This document shows, in pieces, positions 1-7,435 of a DNA stretch of 64,000 nucleotides (positions are counted from its first letter, which is position 1; each line of letters starts with the position of its first letter). The notes under the pieces were generated by a model. That model was not told where the DNA came from and did not search any database. It saw only the letters and a program-made list of their open reading frames with translations. The position numbers and the translations under genes were made by a program. Source of the DNA: Sinomonas atrocyanea (GTDB taxonomy: Bacteria; Actinomycetota; Actinomycetes; Actinomycetales; Micrococcaceae); the NCBI RefSeq assembly GCF_030811715.1, contig NZ_JAUSRH010000009.1, forward strand, positions 1-64,000. Reading direction: 5' to 3'.

Positions 1-243
1 TGCGGGGGGGGGCGTGGGTGTTCTTTGCGGTTGTCGTCGAGTCCTATCCGGTGCTCCCCCCTGGCCGGGCGCCGGGCGTTGGTGGGGGGGGGCGGGGGGG
101 GGGGGGGCGCCCCGCCCCCCCCCGCCACTCATCCCCCCAATGACGAACAAACCCTGTCCCCCTGACAGGTCGTGTTCACACATTCATCATTGTGGCATGG
201 ACTAATGAAAATGTGAACCGGGTTCATCCTTTGAGTGGATTTT
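1..243. other. G-tract-rich, gene-free left edge
   Basis: No convincing gene. Positions 4-130 are dominated by G runs of up to about 15 and then a C run. This could fold as G-quadruplex or be a sequencing-poor stretch. From about 140 the base composition changes. A short inverted repeat CCTGTC/GACAGG lies at 153-169 and a near-palindrome TGAACC-G-GGTTCA at 214-226. A GTTCACA at 174-180 and TGTGAAC at 212-218 repeat the same word. These could be an operator for a gene outside the window. The 63-codon open frame through the G runs is rejected as composition-driven. Confidence 0.4.
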
Positions 244-942
244 TTACGCGTCGGCGCGTCGTCTGGCGATTCCGCCCGCGATCCAGATGGTAGCGAGGCC
301 CGTGAGGAGGAACAGGATCGAGCTGTAGTTCATGGCCTGCTGGACGGGGAGCCAGCTGTCCGGCATGAGGGGGAAGAGGATCGTCAGCGCGAGCACCACG
401 TACCCGGCGGCCAGCAGGCCGGCGGCGGCCCGGAGCGTGGTGAGGGTGGAGCGGCGGAGCGCCCGGAGCAGGCTGGGGAGCAGGACCACTCCGGTGAAGG
501 CGGGGTAGACCCTGCCCAGTTCGCCGTAGAGGTCGAACCATGTCTGGTCGTCGCCGGCCCGCAGCCCGACGCTCGAGGGCAGGAGCCCCATGAGGAGGAA
601 GGACACCACGGTCCCGACCCCGACCACGGCCAGGGCCGAGAGGCCCCAGGGCCCGAGCAGCGCGTGCTGCGCGCCCCGGGCCGAGAACGCGCGCGCGATC
701 CGCACCGCGAGGAGGAGCGCGATGGCGTAGATGAGGAACCTGAGCAGCAGGTTCGCGAGGTTGATGCCGCCGAGGGCTGCGTCGACGGCGAGGTACGGGA
801 CCCTGATGCTGAGCAGGACGGCGAGCGCCAGGAGGGCGAACAGGGCCATCATGAGGCGGTTCTCGCCCCGCAGCGCCGACGGGATGCGCACGAGGGCGAG
901 GACGAGGGCAAGGGCGAACGTGACCCACGCGAGCGCCGTCAT
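244..942 (-). CDS. Polytopic membrane protein coupled to HTH regulator
   Basis: 232 residues with six or seven hydrophobic segments (about 1-20, 27-48, 58-82, 95-118, 138-155, 160-185, 200-222) and a short basic tail. The stretch around residues 50-85, with a D-x3-GGxNLANLL-like motif, recalls the membrane half of the MAB_1171c/DUF6545 proteins. Those are commonly encoded beside XRE regulators, but the present protein is shorter and the assignment is tentative. Its ATG overlaps the stop of the upstream regulator gene by four bases (ATGA), so the two are probably translated as a coupled pair. Function unknown. Confidence 0.75.
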   Translation of the reverse strand: MTALAWVTFALALVLALVRIPSALRGENRLMMALFALLALAVLLSIRVPYLAVDAALGGINLANLLLRFLIYAIALLLAVRIARAFSARGAQHALLGPWGLSALAVVGVGTVVSFLLMGLLPSSVGLRAGDDQTWFDLYGELGRVYPAFTGVVLLPSLLRALRRSTLTTLRAAAGLLAAGYVVLALTILFPLMPDSWLPVQQAMNYSSILFLLTGLATIWIAGGIARRRADA

Positions 943-1691
943 CCGAGGTGCTCCCACACCCGCCGCACAGCCCGGGCGTCCGTGGTCTTCCGGCGCAGGG
1001 CGCGGCCCAGGGCGGCGAGCCGCTCCGCCGCCATGAAGGCGAGCTCCGCGTCGGGGAGGCGGCGGACTGCCTGCTCCCAGGCTTCGAGCGGCCACCCGGC
1101 CTCGGTGGCCGTGACGAGTCCGGTGATGACGAGCCCGTTGCGCAGGCCCACCCCGGCCTCGCGGGCGGTGCTGACGGCGAGCTCGGGGCTGAGGCGGTTG
1201 GCGCGCAGCTGCGCCGAGAGGTTCTGCGGCGCGATGCCGGCGGCCTCGCTCACGCGCTGGCGCAGGTCGCCGTCGTCGATCGCGTCGACCCACTGCCGGA
1301 CATCGGGCTCGCACGAGGAGCACTCGCTCTCGGCCCGGGCGGGCGCGGGGTGTGCCGCGGCCGCGGGCACCTCGGGGAGTTCGCCGCCGCGCACGAGCAG
1401 CTCCTCGAGCAGCCGCGCGGTGGAGACCTGGCTCAGGAGCTCGGCGTCGGTGGGCGTGGCGGTGCTCGAGGCCAGATCCCGGTAGGGGGAGAAGCGGGCG
1501 AGGCCGAGCACGGGGTTCTCGCCGTAGGCACGGGCGACGGCGACCACGGTCGCCTCCGCGACCTTGCCGCGCACGAGCTGCTGGGCGAGGGTGCTGCGCT
1601 TGAGGCCTGCCCGGCGGCAGACGTCCGCCGCGGTATTGCCGGGCGCGAGCTCCTGCAGCCAGTCCCGGAACACCAACGCTGATACCGGCAT
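939..1691 (-). CDS. Regulator with two HTH-like repeats
   Basis: 250 residues. Residues 8-67 and 131-191 look like two copies of one helix-turn-helix unit: each opens with R-x-W-(L/V), has an A-G-hydrophobic turn and a QL pair at the presumed recognition helix. The linker holds a CxxC motif (C124, C127), which could bind a metal or sense redox state. A DNA-binding role is inferred from the helical pattern, not from a named family I can place with certainty. The gene starts an operon with the membrane protein downstream (four-base overlap) and is divergent from the ABC transporter at 1861, so the 170-bp gap serves both. Confidence 0.75.
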   Translation of the reverse strand: MPVSALVFRDWLQELAPGNTAADVCRRAGLKRSTLAQQLVRGKVAEATVVAVARAYGENPVLGLARFSPYRDLASSTATPTDAELLSQVSTARLLEELLVRGGELPEVPAAAAHPAPARAESECSSCEPDVRQWVDAIDDGDLRQRVSEAAGIAPQNLSAQLRANRLSPELAVSTAREAGVGLRNGLVITGLVTATEAGWPLEAWEQAVRRLPDAELAFMAAERLAALGRALRRKTTDARAVRRVWEHLG

Positions 1692-1758
1692 GTACCCCCC
1701 TTGTCATGCGGTGAGCGGCGGAGCGGCTCCCGCCCCCGCATCACCTGTGCGTGTCGAT

Positions 1759-1835
1759 TTTACGTGCTGCGCGGGCTGGATTATCCTGAGGTGAGCCCGC
1801 CGGCTCGCGCACCCCCCAATCGCGAGTCGGCGGGC
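1759..1835 (+). promoter_or_regulatory. Promoter plus leader hairpin of ABC exporter
   Basis: A -35-like TTTACG at 1759-1764 is followed after 17 nt by TATCCT at 1782-1787. The predicted transcript starts near 1794 and would open directly with a 15-bp stem (1795-1809 with 1821-1835, one G-U pair, 11-nt loop). The stem ends 25 nt before the ATG, leaving the CCAGGAGAAT ribosome site free. A strong hairpin at the very 5' end suggests mRNA stabilisation or attenuation; there is no T-run after it, so simple intrinsic termination is less likely. Confidence 0.5.
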
Positions 1836-1860
1836 CTTTCACGTTCCCAGGAGAATCCCC

Positions 1861-3747
1861 ATGAGCATGCAGAGCGCGGCGTGGAGTTCGCTGCACCAGA
1901 TCTCCCGCGCCACCGAGGGCAGGAACCCGTTCAGCAGGGATACCCTGCGGCGGGTGCTCACGTTCGCGGCCCCCCACCGCGGCCGCCTCGTCGCCTTCGT
2001 CCTGACGTCCATCGTCGCGGCCGTGACCGCCGTCGCCACTCCCGTGCTCGCGGGCCAGGTCGTCGACGCGATCGTGGGCCACTCCTCGGTCTCCACCGTG
2101 GTCTGGCTCGCGGTGCTCATCGCCGCGGTGGCGCTCGCGGACGCGGGGTTCGGACTCCTGACCCGTTGGCTGTCCGCGACGATCGGCGAGGGCGTCATCC
2201 TCGATCTGCGCCGCGCCGTGTTCGACCACGTCCAGACCATGCCGATCGCGTTCTTCACCCGGACCCGCACCGGCGCCCTCGTGAGCCGCCTGAACAACGA
2301 CGTGATCGGCGCGCAGGCCGCCTTCGCCGGCACGCTCTCGGGCGTGGTGAGCAACGCCGTCGCGCTGGTCCTCACGGTGGCCGTGATGGCGCAGAAGTCC
2401 TGGCTCGTGACCATCCTGGCGCTGATCCTCCTGCCGATCTTCCTCATCCCCGCCCGGCGGATGGGGGCGCGGGTCGCGGACCTGCGCCGCGAGGCGGCCG
2501 GGCACAACGCGACCATGAGCACGCAGATGACCGAGCGCTTCTCGGCCCCCGGCGCGACCCTCATCAAGCTCTTCGGACGCCCCGACGAGGAGTCGCGCGA
2601 GTTCGCGCTGCGCGCGCGGCGGGTGCGGGACATCGGGATCCGCTCCTCGATGCTCTCCTTCACCTTCATCACCGCGCTCACCCTCGTCTCCTCGCTCGCC
2701 CTCGCACTCGTCTACGGCGTGGGCGGCTGGCTCGCAATTGCGGGGCAGCTCGCGCCGGGCGACGTCGTCGTGCTCGCCCTGCTCCTCACCCGCCTCTACG
2801 CGCCGATCACCAACCTCTCCAACGCGCGGGTGGAGATCATGAGCGCGCTCGTGAGCTTCGAGCGCGTCTTCGAGGTCCTCGACCTGACCCCGCTCATCCG
2901 CGAGAAGCCCGACGCGCGGCCCCTCCCGTCCGGCCCCGTCGCCGTCGAGTTCGACGACGTCCGCTTCGGCTACCCGAGTGCGGACAAGGTCTCGCTCGCC
3001 TCGCTCGAGGAGGTCGCGGTGCTCGACACGCGCGGCGGCGAAGAGGTGCTCCACGGCATCTCCTTCCGCGTCGATCCCGGCCAGACACTCGCGCTCGTGG
3101 GCTCCTCCGGGGCGGGCAAGTCCACGGTCGCGCAGCTGCTCTCGCGCCTGTACGACGTGGACTCGGGGTCGGTGCGGATCGGCGGGGTCGACGTGCGGGA
3201 CACGACCTTCGCCTCCATGCGGGGCACGGTGGGCATGGTCACCCAGGACGGCCACCTGTTCCACGAGAGCATCGCCGCCAACCTCCGCCTCGCCCGCCCC
3301 GAGGCCACAGAGGAGGAGCTCTGGGACGTGCTGCGGCGCTCGCGGCTCGAGGACATGGTGCGCTCGCTCCCCGACGGGCTCGCCACGATCGTGGGGGAGC
3401 GGGGGTACCGGCTCTCCGGCGGCGAGCGGCAGCGGCTCACGATCGCGCGCCTGCTCCTGGCTGCCCCGCGGGTGGTGATCCTCGACGAGGCCACAGCCGC
3501 CCTCGACTCGACCAACGAGGCGGCCGTGCAAGCGGCCCTCGGGGAGGCGCTCGAGGGGCGCACCGCCGTCGTGATCGCGCACCGCCTCTCCACGATCCGC
3601 GCCGCGGACCAGATCCTCGTGGTCGAGGACGGCCAGATCGTGGAGCGGGGCACCCACGGCGAGCTCCTCGCGGCCGGCGGCCGGTACGCCGAGCTGTACA
3701 CCACCCAGTTCGCCGAGGCCGCCGCCACGGCCGACGACTACGCCTAG
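1861..3747 (+). CDS. ABC exporter, fused permease-ATPase
   Basis: 628 residues. An N-terminal six-helix type-I exporter domain (about 30-330) is followed by one nucleotide-binding domain. Walker A GSSGAGKS lies near residue 413, the signature LSGGERQR near 518, Walker B VVILDEAT near 537 and the switch His in IAHRLST near 572. This is a half-transporter that works as a homo- or heterodimer in the plasma membrane, moving an unknown substrate (lipid, peptide or drug) outward. An insertion of roughly 15 residues rich in S/L/E (about 375-392) precedes the Walker A strand, which is unusual. No partner half-transporter is adjacent. RBS AGGAG lies 6 nt before the ATG. Confidence 0.92.
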   Translation: MSMQSAAWSSLHQISRATEGRNPFSRDTLRRVLTFAAPHRGRLVAFVLTSIVAAVTAVATPVLAGQVVDAIVGHSSVSTVVWLAVLIAAVALADAGFGLLTRWLSATIGEGVILDLRRAVFDHVQTMPIAFFTRTRTGALVSRLNNDVIGAQAAFAGTLSGVVSNAVALVLTVAVMAQKSWLVTILALILLPIFLIPARRMGARVADLRREAAGHNATMSTQMTERFSAPGATLIKLFGRPDEESREFALRARRVRDIGIRSSMLSFTFITALTLVSSLALALVYGVGGWLAIAGQLAPGDVVVLALLLTRLYAPITNLSNARVEIMSALVSFERVFEVLDLTPLIREKPDARPLPSGPVAVEFDDVRFGYPSADKVSLASLEEVAVLDTRGGEEVLHGISFRVDPGQTLALVGSSGAGKSTVAQLLSRLYDVDSGSVRIGGVDVRDTTFASMRGTVGMVTQDGHLFHESIAANLRLARPEATEEELWDVLRRSRLEDMVRSLPDGLATIVGERGYRLSGGERQRLTIARLLLAAPRVVILDEATAALDSTNEAAVQAALGEALEGRTAVVIAHRLSTIRAADQILVVEDGQIVERGTHGELLAAGGRYAELYTTQFAEAAATADDYA

Positions 3748-3760
3748 GAGCCCGGACACC

Positions 3761-4171
3761 GTGGAAGCCCGCATCGTCGTCTCCGCCGTCTGCATCTTCG
3801 CCCCTGACGGGCGCCTCCTGACCGTCCGCAAGCGCGGCACCGACCGCTTCATGCACCCCGGCGGGAAGCCCGAGCCCGGGGAGTCCGCCGCCCACGCGGC
3901 GAGCCGCGAGCTCGAGGAGGAGGTGGGGATCGTCGTCGGCCCCGAGGCCCTCGAGCCTCTGGGCGCCTGGATCGCGCGGGCGGCGAACGAGGCCGGGCGG
4001 GACATCGAGGCCACCGTGTTCGCGGCCCCGGGAACGTACGATCCGGCCGCGGTGCACGCCGCCGCCGAGATCGCCGAACTGCGCTGGATCGATCCCGCGG
4101 CCCAACCCGACGTGGACCTCGCCCCGCTCCTGACCGACCACATCCTGCCGCTCCTCGCCCGGCGCCCCTGA
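3761..4171 (+). CDS. Nudix hydrolase
   Basis: 136 residues with a complete Nudix box: G35-x5-E41-x7-R49-E50-L51-x-E53-E54-x-G56-I57, which binds the Mg2+ ions that hydrolyse nucleoside-diphosphate-linked substrates. The length is that of MutT-like single-domain family members. The GTG start lies 13 nt after the ABC exporter stop, so the two are probably co-transcribed. The substrate (oxidised dNTP, ADP-sugar or other) cannot be read from the sequence. Confidence 0.88.
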   Translation: MEARIVVSAVCIFAPDGRLLTVRKRGTDRFMHPGGKPEPGESAAHAASRELEEEVGIVVGPEALEPLGAWIARAANEAGRDIEATVFAAPGTYDPAAVHAAAEIAELRWIDPAAQPDVDLAPLLTDHILPLLARRP

Positions 4172-4263
4172 CGGGCGCCGCCTTCGCTGGGAGCAGCGTG
4201 GGAAATCCATGAACCGACGGTGAACAGTGGGGAAAGCCGCCCCCGAACCTCCGTACCGGCCGG

Positions 4264-4280
4264 TAACTTGGTGGGCCGTG
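4264..4280 (+). promoter_or_regulatory. Leaderless-type -10 before phosphoesterase 1
   Basis: TAACTT at 4264-4269 lies 8 nt before the GTG at 4278. No Shine-Dalgarno sequence is present, as expected for a transcript that begins at the start codon. This supports 4278 over the in-frame GTG at 4227. Confidence 0.45.
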
Positions 4281-5561
4281 ACCACTTCCCGCCGCAGCTT
4301 CCTCTCGGCAGCGTCCTTCGCGGCCCTCGGCGCGGCAGCCCTCACCGGGGCCGCCGCGCCGTCGACCGCCCGGAGCGTCGCCCCCGCAGCCCTGCCCGCC
4401 GACCCGAGCACCGCCGGGATCGACCAAATCATCGTCGTGATGATGGAGAACCGCTCGTTCGACCACTTCCTCGGCTGGCTCCCCGGCGCCAACGGGAAGC
4501 AGGGCGGCCTCACCTACACCGACCGCTACGGCATCCCGCACGGCACCCACCGCCTGACAGACTTCCAGGGGTGCGGTCACCCCGACCCGGACCACTCGTA
4601 CGAGGGCGGGCTCATCGAGTACAACGACGGCAAGTGCGACGGCTGGCTGCGCGCCGGCGAGAACGACGACTTCGCCGTCGGCTACTACACCGACGCCGAC
4701 CTGAAGTTCTTCGCCCAGGCCGCCCCCGGATGGACGGTGTGCGACAACTACTACGCCGCAGTCATGGCCGAGACCTACCCCAACCGCTTCTACCAGCACG
4801 CGGCGCAGACCGACCGGATCCACAACTCGACCGCCAACGCGACGATCCCCACCATCTGGGACCGCCTCGCAGCGGCCGGGGTGAGCGGCAGGTACTACTA
4901 CTCCGACGTGCCGTTCCTCGCCCTGTGGGGCACCAAGTACCTGCCCATCTCCGCGCCGTACTCGGAGTTCCTCAGCGACTGCGCGGCCGGCACCCTCCCG
5001 TCGGTGAGCTTCGTGGATCCCCGGTTCACGGACGAGAGCTCCGGGACCTCGGGTGACGACCACCCCCACGCGGACGTCCGGTCCGGCGAGCTCTTCCTCA
5101 ACGAGGTCTACAACGCCGTCACGAAGTCTCCGGCGTGGTCCCGCACCATGCTCGTGGTCAACTTCGACGAGTGGGGCGGCTTCTACGACCATGTCGCCCC
5201 GACCACCGCGCCGGACGTGAGCCCGACGACGTCGCTGCGCGGCTTCCGGGTGCCGGCCCTCGTGGTCTCGCCGTTCGCCCGCCGCGGTGCGGTGGCCTCC
5301 GGCACATACGACCACACCTCGGTCCTGAAGGCCATCGAATGGCGCTGGAACCTGCAGGCGCTCACCCCGCGGGACGCGAACGCCGCCAACATCGCCGAAG
5401 TCCTCGACTTCGCATCCGCCCCCGACCTCAGCGCTCCGGCGTACACCGTTCCGCCGTTCGTCGCGGGTGCGGCCTGCACGCCCCTGCCCGGCGGCGACCC
5501 GGAAGACGAGTGGAAGCCGCTCAAGGACCGAGCCATCTCGGAAGGATGGAAGCTCTCATGA
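4278..5561 (+). CDS. Tat-exported phosphoesterase (phospholipase C/AcpA family)
   Basis: 427 residues from the GTG at 4278. The N-terminus TTSRRSFLSAASF followed by an Ala-rich hydrophobic stretch is a twin-arginine signal. The mature part starts with the family motif MMENRSFDHFLG (E57-N58 and the following residues), and later has EWGGFYDHV and a closing SPFARRG segment. These are typical of the PF04185 phosphoesterases, which include non-haemolytic phospholipases C and AcpA acid phosphatases. It would act outside the membrane on phospholipid or phosphate esters. It overlaps the next gene by four bases (ATGA), and that gene encodes a second family member. Confidence 0.88.
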   Translation: MTTSRRSFLSAASFAALGAAALTGAAAPSTARSVAPAALPADPSTAGIDQIIVVMMENRSFDHFLGWLPGANGKQGGLTYTDRYGIPHGTHRLTDFQGCGHPDPDHSYEGGLIEYNDGKCDGWLRAGENDDFAVGYYTDADLKFFAQAAPGWTVCDNYYAAVMAETYPNRFYQHAAQTDRIHNSTANATIPTIWDRLAAAGVSGRYYYSDVPFLALWGTKYLPISAPYSEFLSDCAAGTLPSVSFVDPRFTDESSGTSGDDHPHADVRSGELFLNEVYNAVTKSPAWSRTMLVVNFDEWGGFYDHVAPTTAPDVSPTTSLRGFRVPALVVSPFARRGAVASGTYDHTSVLKAIEWRWNLQALTPRDANAANIAEVLDFASAPDLSAPAYTVPPFVAGAACTPLPGGDPEDEWKPLKDRAISEGWKLS

Positions 5562-6724
5562 CCCGCGCAAACCCCGCCCCGGGCGCCGTTGCCGTCGCCG
5601 CACGACGGCGGCCGCTCGCCGTCGTCCTCGCGGCCCTCGCCGTGCTGGTGCTCGCCGCCGTGGCGCTCGTGCGCGGAGGCGGGGGCCAGCCGGCCCACGC
5701 CGCCGCGCCGACCTCCCAGTACCTGCCCGCGAGCTCCCACGTGTTCGTCATCAACCTCGAGAACAAGGGCTACGACGAAACCTGGGGCCCGTCCTCCCCG
5801 GCCCCCTACCTCTCGCAGACGCTGCGCTCGCAGGGCGTCCTCCTGAACAGCTACTACGGCACGGGCCACAACTCGCTCGACAACTACGTCTCCGAGGTCT
5901 CGGGGCAGGGGCCGAACAGCCAGACCCAGGCGGACTGCCAGACCTACTCACCGTTCGTCCAGACCGGCACGGCGGACCAGGCGCAGGCGGTCGGAAGCGG
6001 CTGCGTGTACCCCTCCGGTGTCAAGACCGTCGCGGACCAGCTCACCGCCGCGGGCAAGAGCTGGAAGGGCTACATGGAGGACATGGGCACACCCTGCCGC
6101 CACCCCCAGCTCGGTGCCGTGGACGACACCCAGAAGGCCAGGGTCGGCGACCAGTACGCCGCCCGCCACAACCCGTTCGTCTACTTCGCCGGCATCACCG
6201 GCTCGCCCGACTGCGCGGCGAAGGACGTCGACCTGTCCGCCCTCAGCGGCGACCTCGCCTCGGCGTCGACCACCCCGGACGTCTCCTTCATCACCCCCAA
6301 CCTGTGCCACGACGGGCACGACTCCCCGTGCGTCGACGGCCAGCCGGGCGGCCTCGTCTCTGCCGACGCATGGCTGAAGCAGTGGGTTCCCGTCATCACG
6401 GACTCGCCCGCGTTCAAGAAGGACGGGGTCCTCGTCATCACGTTCGACGAATCGGACGGCCCCCAGCAGGACGCGAGCGCGTGCTGCGGCGAGGGGCCGG
6501 GGCCCAACGCCGCGCTCCCGGGCATCACGGGCCTCGGGGGCGGCAGGGTCGGGGCACTCGTGCTCTCGCCGTTCACGGCCGGCGGGACGTGGTCCACGAC
6601 GCCGTACAACCACTACAGCCTGCTCGCGAGCATCGAGGACCTCAACGGCCTGTCCTACCTCGGGTACGCGGGTACGCCGGGCCTGAATCGCTTCGGGCTC
6701 GACGTGTACAACAAGGGCGTCTGA
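5558..6724 (+). CDS. Membrane-anchored phosphoesterase, PF04185 family
   Basis: 388 residues. An N-terminal hydrophobic segment at about 20-38 after an Arg cluster serves as signal or anchor, with an Ala-rich cleavage-like region at 45-52. The catalytic-type motif is diverged to INLENKGYDETW (E68-N69), and a metal-binding-type ITFDESDG follows near residue 293. Cysteines are scattered through the mature domain, suggesting disulfides outside the cell. The ATG overlaps the stop of phosphoesterase 1, so the pair is co-translated. Relative to its neighbour it belongs to the more compact phosphatase-like branch. The substrate is unknown. Confidence 0.85.
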   Translation: MTRANPAPGAVAVAARRRPLAVVLAALAVLVLAAVALVRGGGGQPAHAAAPTSQYLPASSHVFVINLENKGYDETWGPSSPAPYLSQTLRSQGVLLNSYYGTGHNSLDNYVSEVSGQGPNSQTQADCQTYSPFVQTGTADQAQAVGSGCVYPSGVKTVADQLTAAGKSWKGYMEDMGTPCRHPQLGAVDDTQKARVGDQYAARHNPFVYFAGITGSPDCAAKDVDLSALSGDLASASTTPDVSFITPNLCHDGHDSPCVDGQPGGLVSADAWLKQWVPVITDSPAFKKDGVLVITFDESDGPQQDASACCGEGPGPNAALPGITGLGGGRVGALVLSPFTAGGTWSTTPYNHYSLLASIEDLNGLSYLGYAGTPGLNRFGLDVYNKGV

Positions 6725-6824
6725 CCCCTCAACCTAGGGACATGACCCCTCAACGCAGGGACATGACCCCTCAACGCGGGGACATGACCCCTCAACGCAG
6801 GGAGATGACCCCTCAACGCAGGGA
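6722..6824. repeat. 21-bp tandem repeat, five copies
   Basis: Units at 6722-6740 (first, 2 nt short), 6741-6761, 6762-6782, 6783-6803 and 6804-6824. The core is TGACCCCTCAACGCAGGGA. Each unit can form CCCT-N6-AGGG. Unit 1 changes the loop (CAACCT) but keeps the stem, and unit 3 has GGGG, which still pairs by U-G. The array starts inside the stop codon of the phosphoesterase gene and ends 8 nt before the stop of the convergent DUF6314 gene. No other terminator is visible between them. Confidence 0.9.
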
Positions 6825-6831
6825 AGAGCCC

Positions 6832-7269
6832 TCAGGCGAGCCGGCGCAGGACGGTCGTCAGGAGCAGGTCCTTGGCCGGCCCCGTGACGTCCCACGCATA
6901 GCGCAGCTCGTCCGGGCCGACGGCCTCGTAGTGGACGCGGTAGTCGTCGGGGGAGCACCAGTGGGCGCCGTCGCCGGCAGAGCCGGTCAGGTCGACGGCG
7001 TGGAACGGCCGACCGTCGGGGAAGAAGACATCCATCGTGCCCGCGCGGGCGCCGGGCCGCCACACGTACTCGCGCTCGGCGGGGCCCTCGTGCGAGCCCC
7101 AGCGCAGGGTGCCCTGCTCGCGCTGGCGGAGGCCGCCGTCGTCGGTGGGCTCGAAGGCGACGGTGCCGGAGAAGCTGCCGCGGGCGCCCGAGGCCCGGTC
7201 CAGGAGCTCGCGCTCCGCGGCCCACGCCCCGAGGAGGTAGGCGCGCAGATCAGGGACCGGATATGACAA
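6832..7269 (-). CDS. DUF6314 family protein
   Basis: 145 residues. The sequence has the look of the DUF6314 family: an LGAWAAER-like opening, a G-x-FSGT strand, a Y-x-W-x-P motif, FFPDGRPFH and CSPDDYxVxYE, ending with W-x-V-x-GPxKD. It is a small beta-rich protein of unknown function found mainly in actinobacteria, possibly a lipocalin-like fold. The only start compatible with the conserved N-terminus is TTG at 7269-7267, just 1 nt from the 3' end of the tRNA-Arg gene on the same strand. No ribosome site is free of the tRNA. Confidence 0.75.
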   Translation of the reverse strand: MSYPVPDLRAYLLGAWAAERELLDRASGARGSFSGTVAFEPTDDGGLRQREQGTLRWGSHEGPAEREYVWRPGARAGTMDVFFPDGRPFHAVDLTGSAGDGAHWCSPDDYRVHYEAVGPDELRYAWDVTGPAKDLLLTTVLRRLA

Positions 7270-7270
7270 G

Positions 7271-7344
7271 TGCCCCCGACCGGAATCGAACCGATGGCCT
7301 GCCCTTTAGGAGAGGGCCGCTCTATCCTACTGAGCTACGGGGGC
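7271..7344 (-). tRNA. tRNA-Arg (anticodon CCU)
   Basis: The reverse strand folds into a full cloverleaf. The acceptor stem is GCCCCCG/CGGGGGC with discriminator A at 7271, the D arm has GCTC/GAGC, and the anticodon stem is GCCCT/AGGGC with loop CTCCTAA (anticodon CCT, reads AGG). The T arm has TTCGATT between CCGG-type stems. CCA is not encoded. A TATGCT -10-like hexamer lies at 7379-7374 on the same strand. The next gene downstream starts at the tRNA end. Confidence 0.95.
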
Positions 7345-7420
7345 CCGCCCGGATCGCCCCGGGCACGCTGACAAGCATACCGGCTGGCGGGGCGCCCGCG
7401 CCGCACGCCGCGGTCGTGGC

Positions 7421-7435
7421 TAGGCTGGGGCCGTG
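7421..7435 (+). promoter_or_regulatory. Leaderless -10 of DUF998 gene
   Basis: TAGGCT at 7421-7426 is followed after 6 nt by the GTG at 7433. The same TAGGCT-(6-7)-GTG layout occurs before the inositol-monophosphatase-family gene at 9108. No ribosome-binding site is present. Confidence 0.5.

Noticed and set aside
14-205. Short frame through the G/C runs at the left edge
   Set aside because: Pro/Gly/Arg product dictated by homopolymers, no ribosome site.
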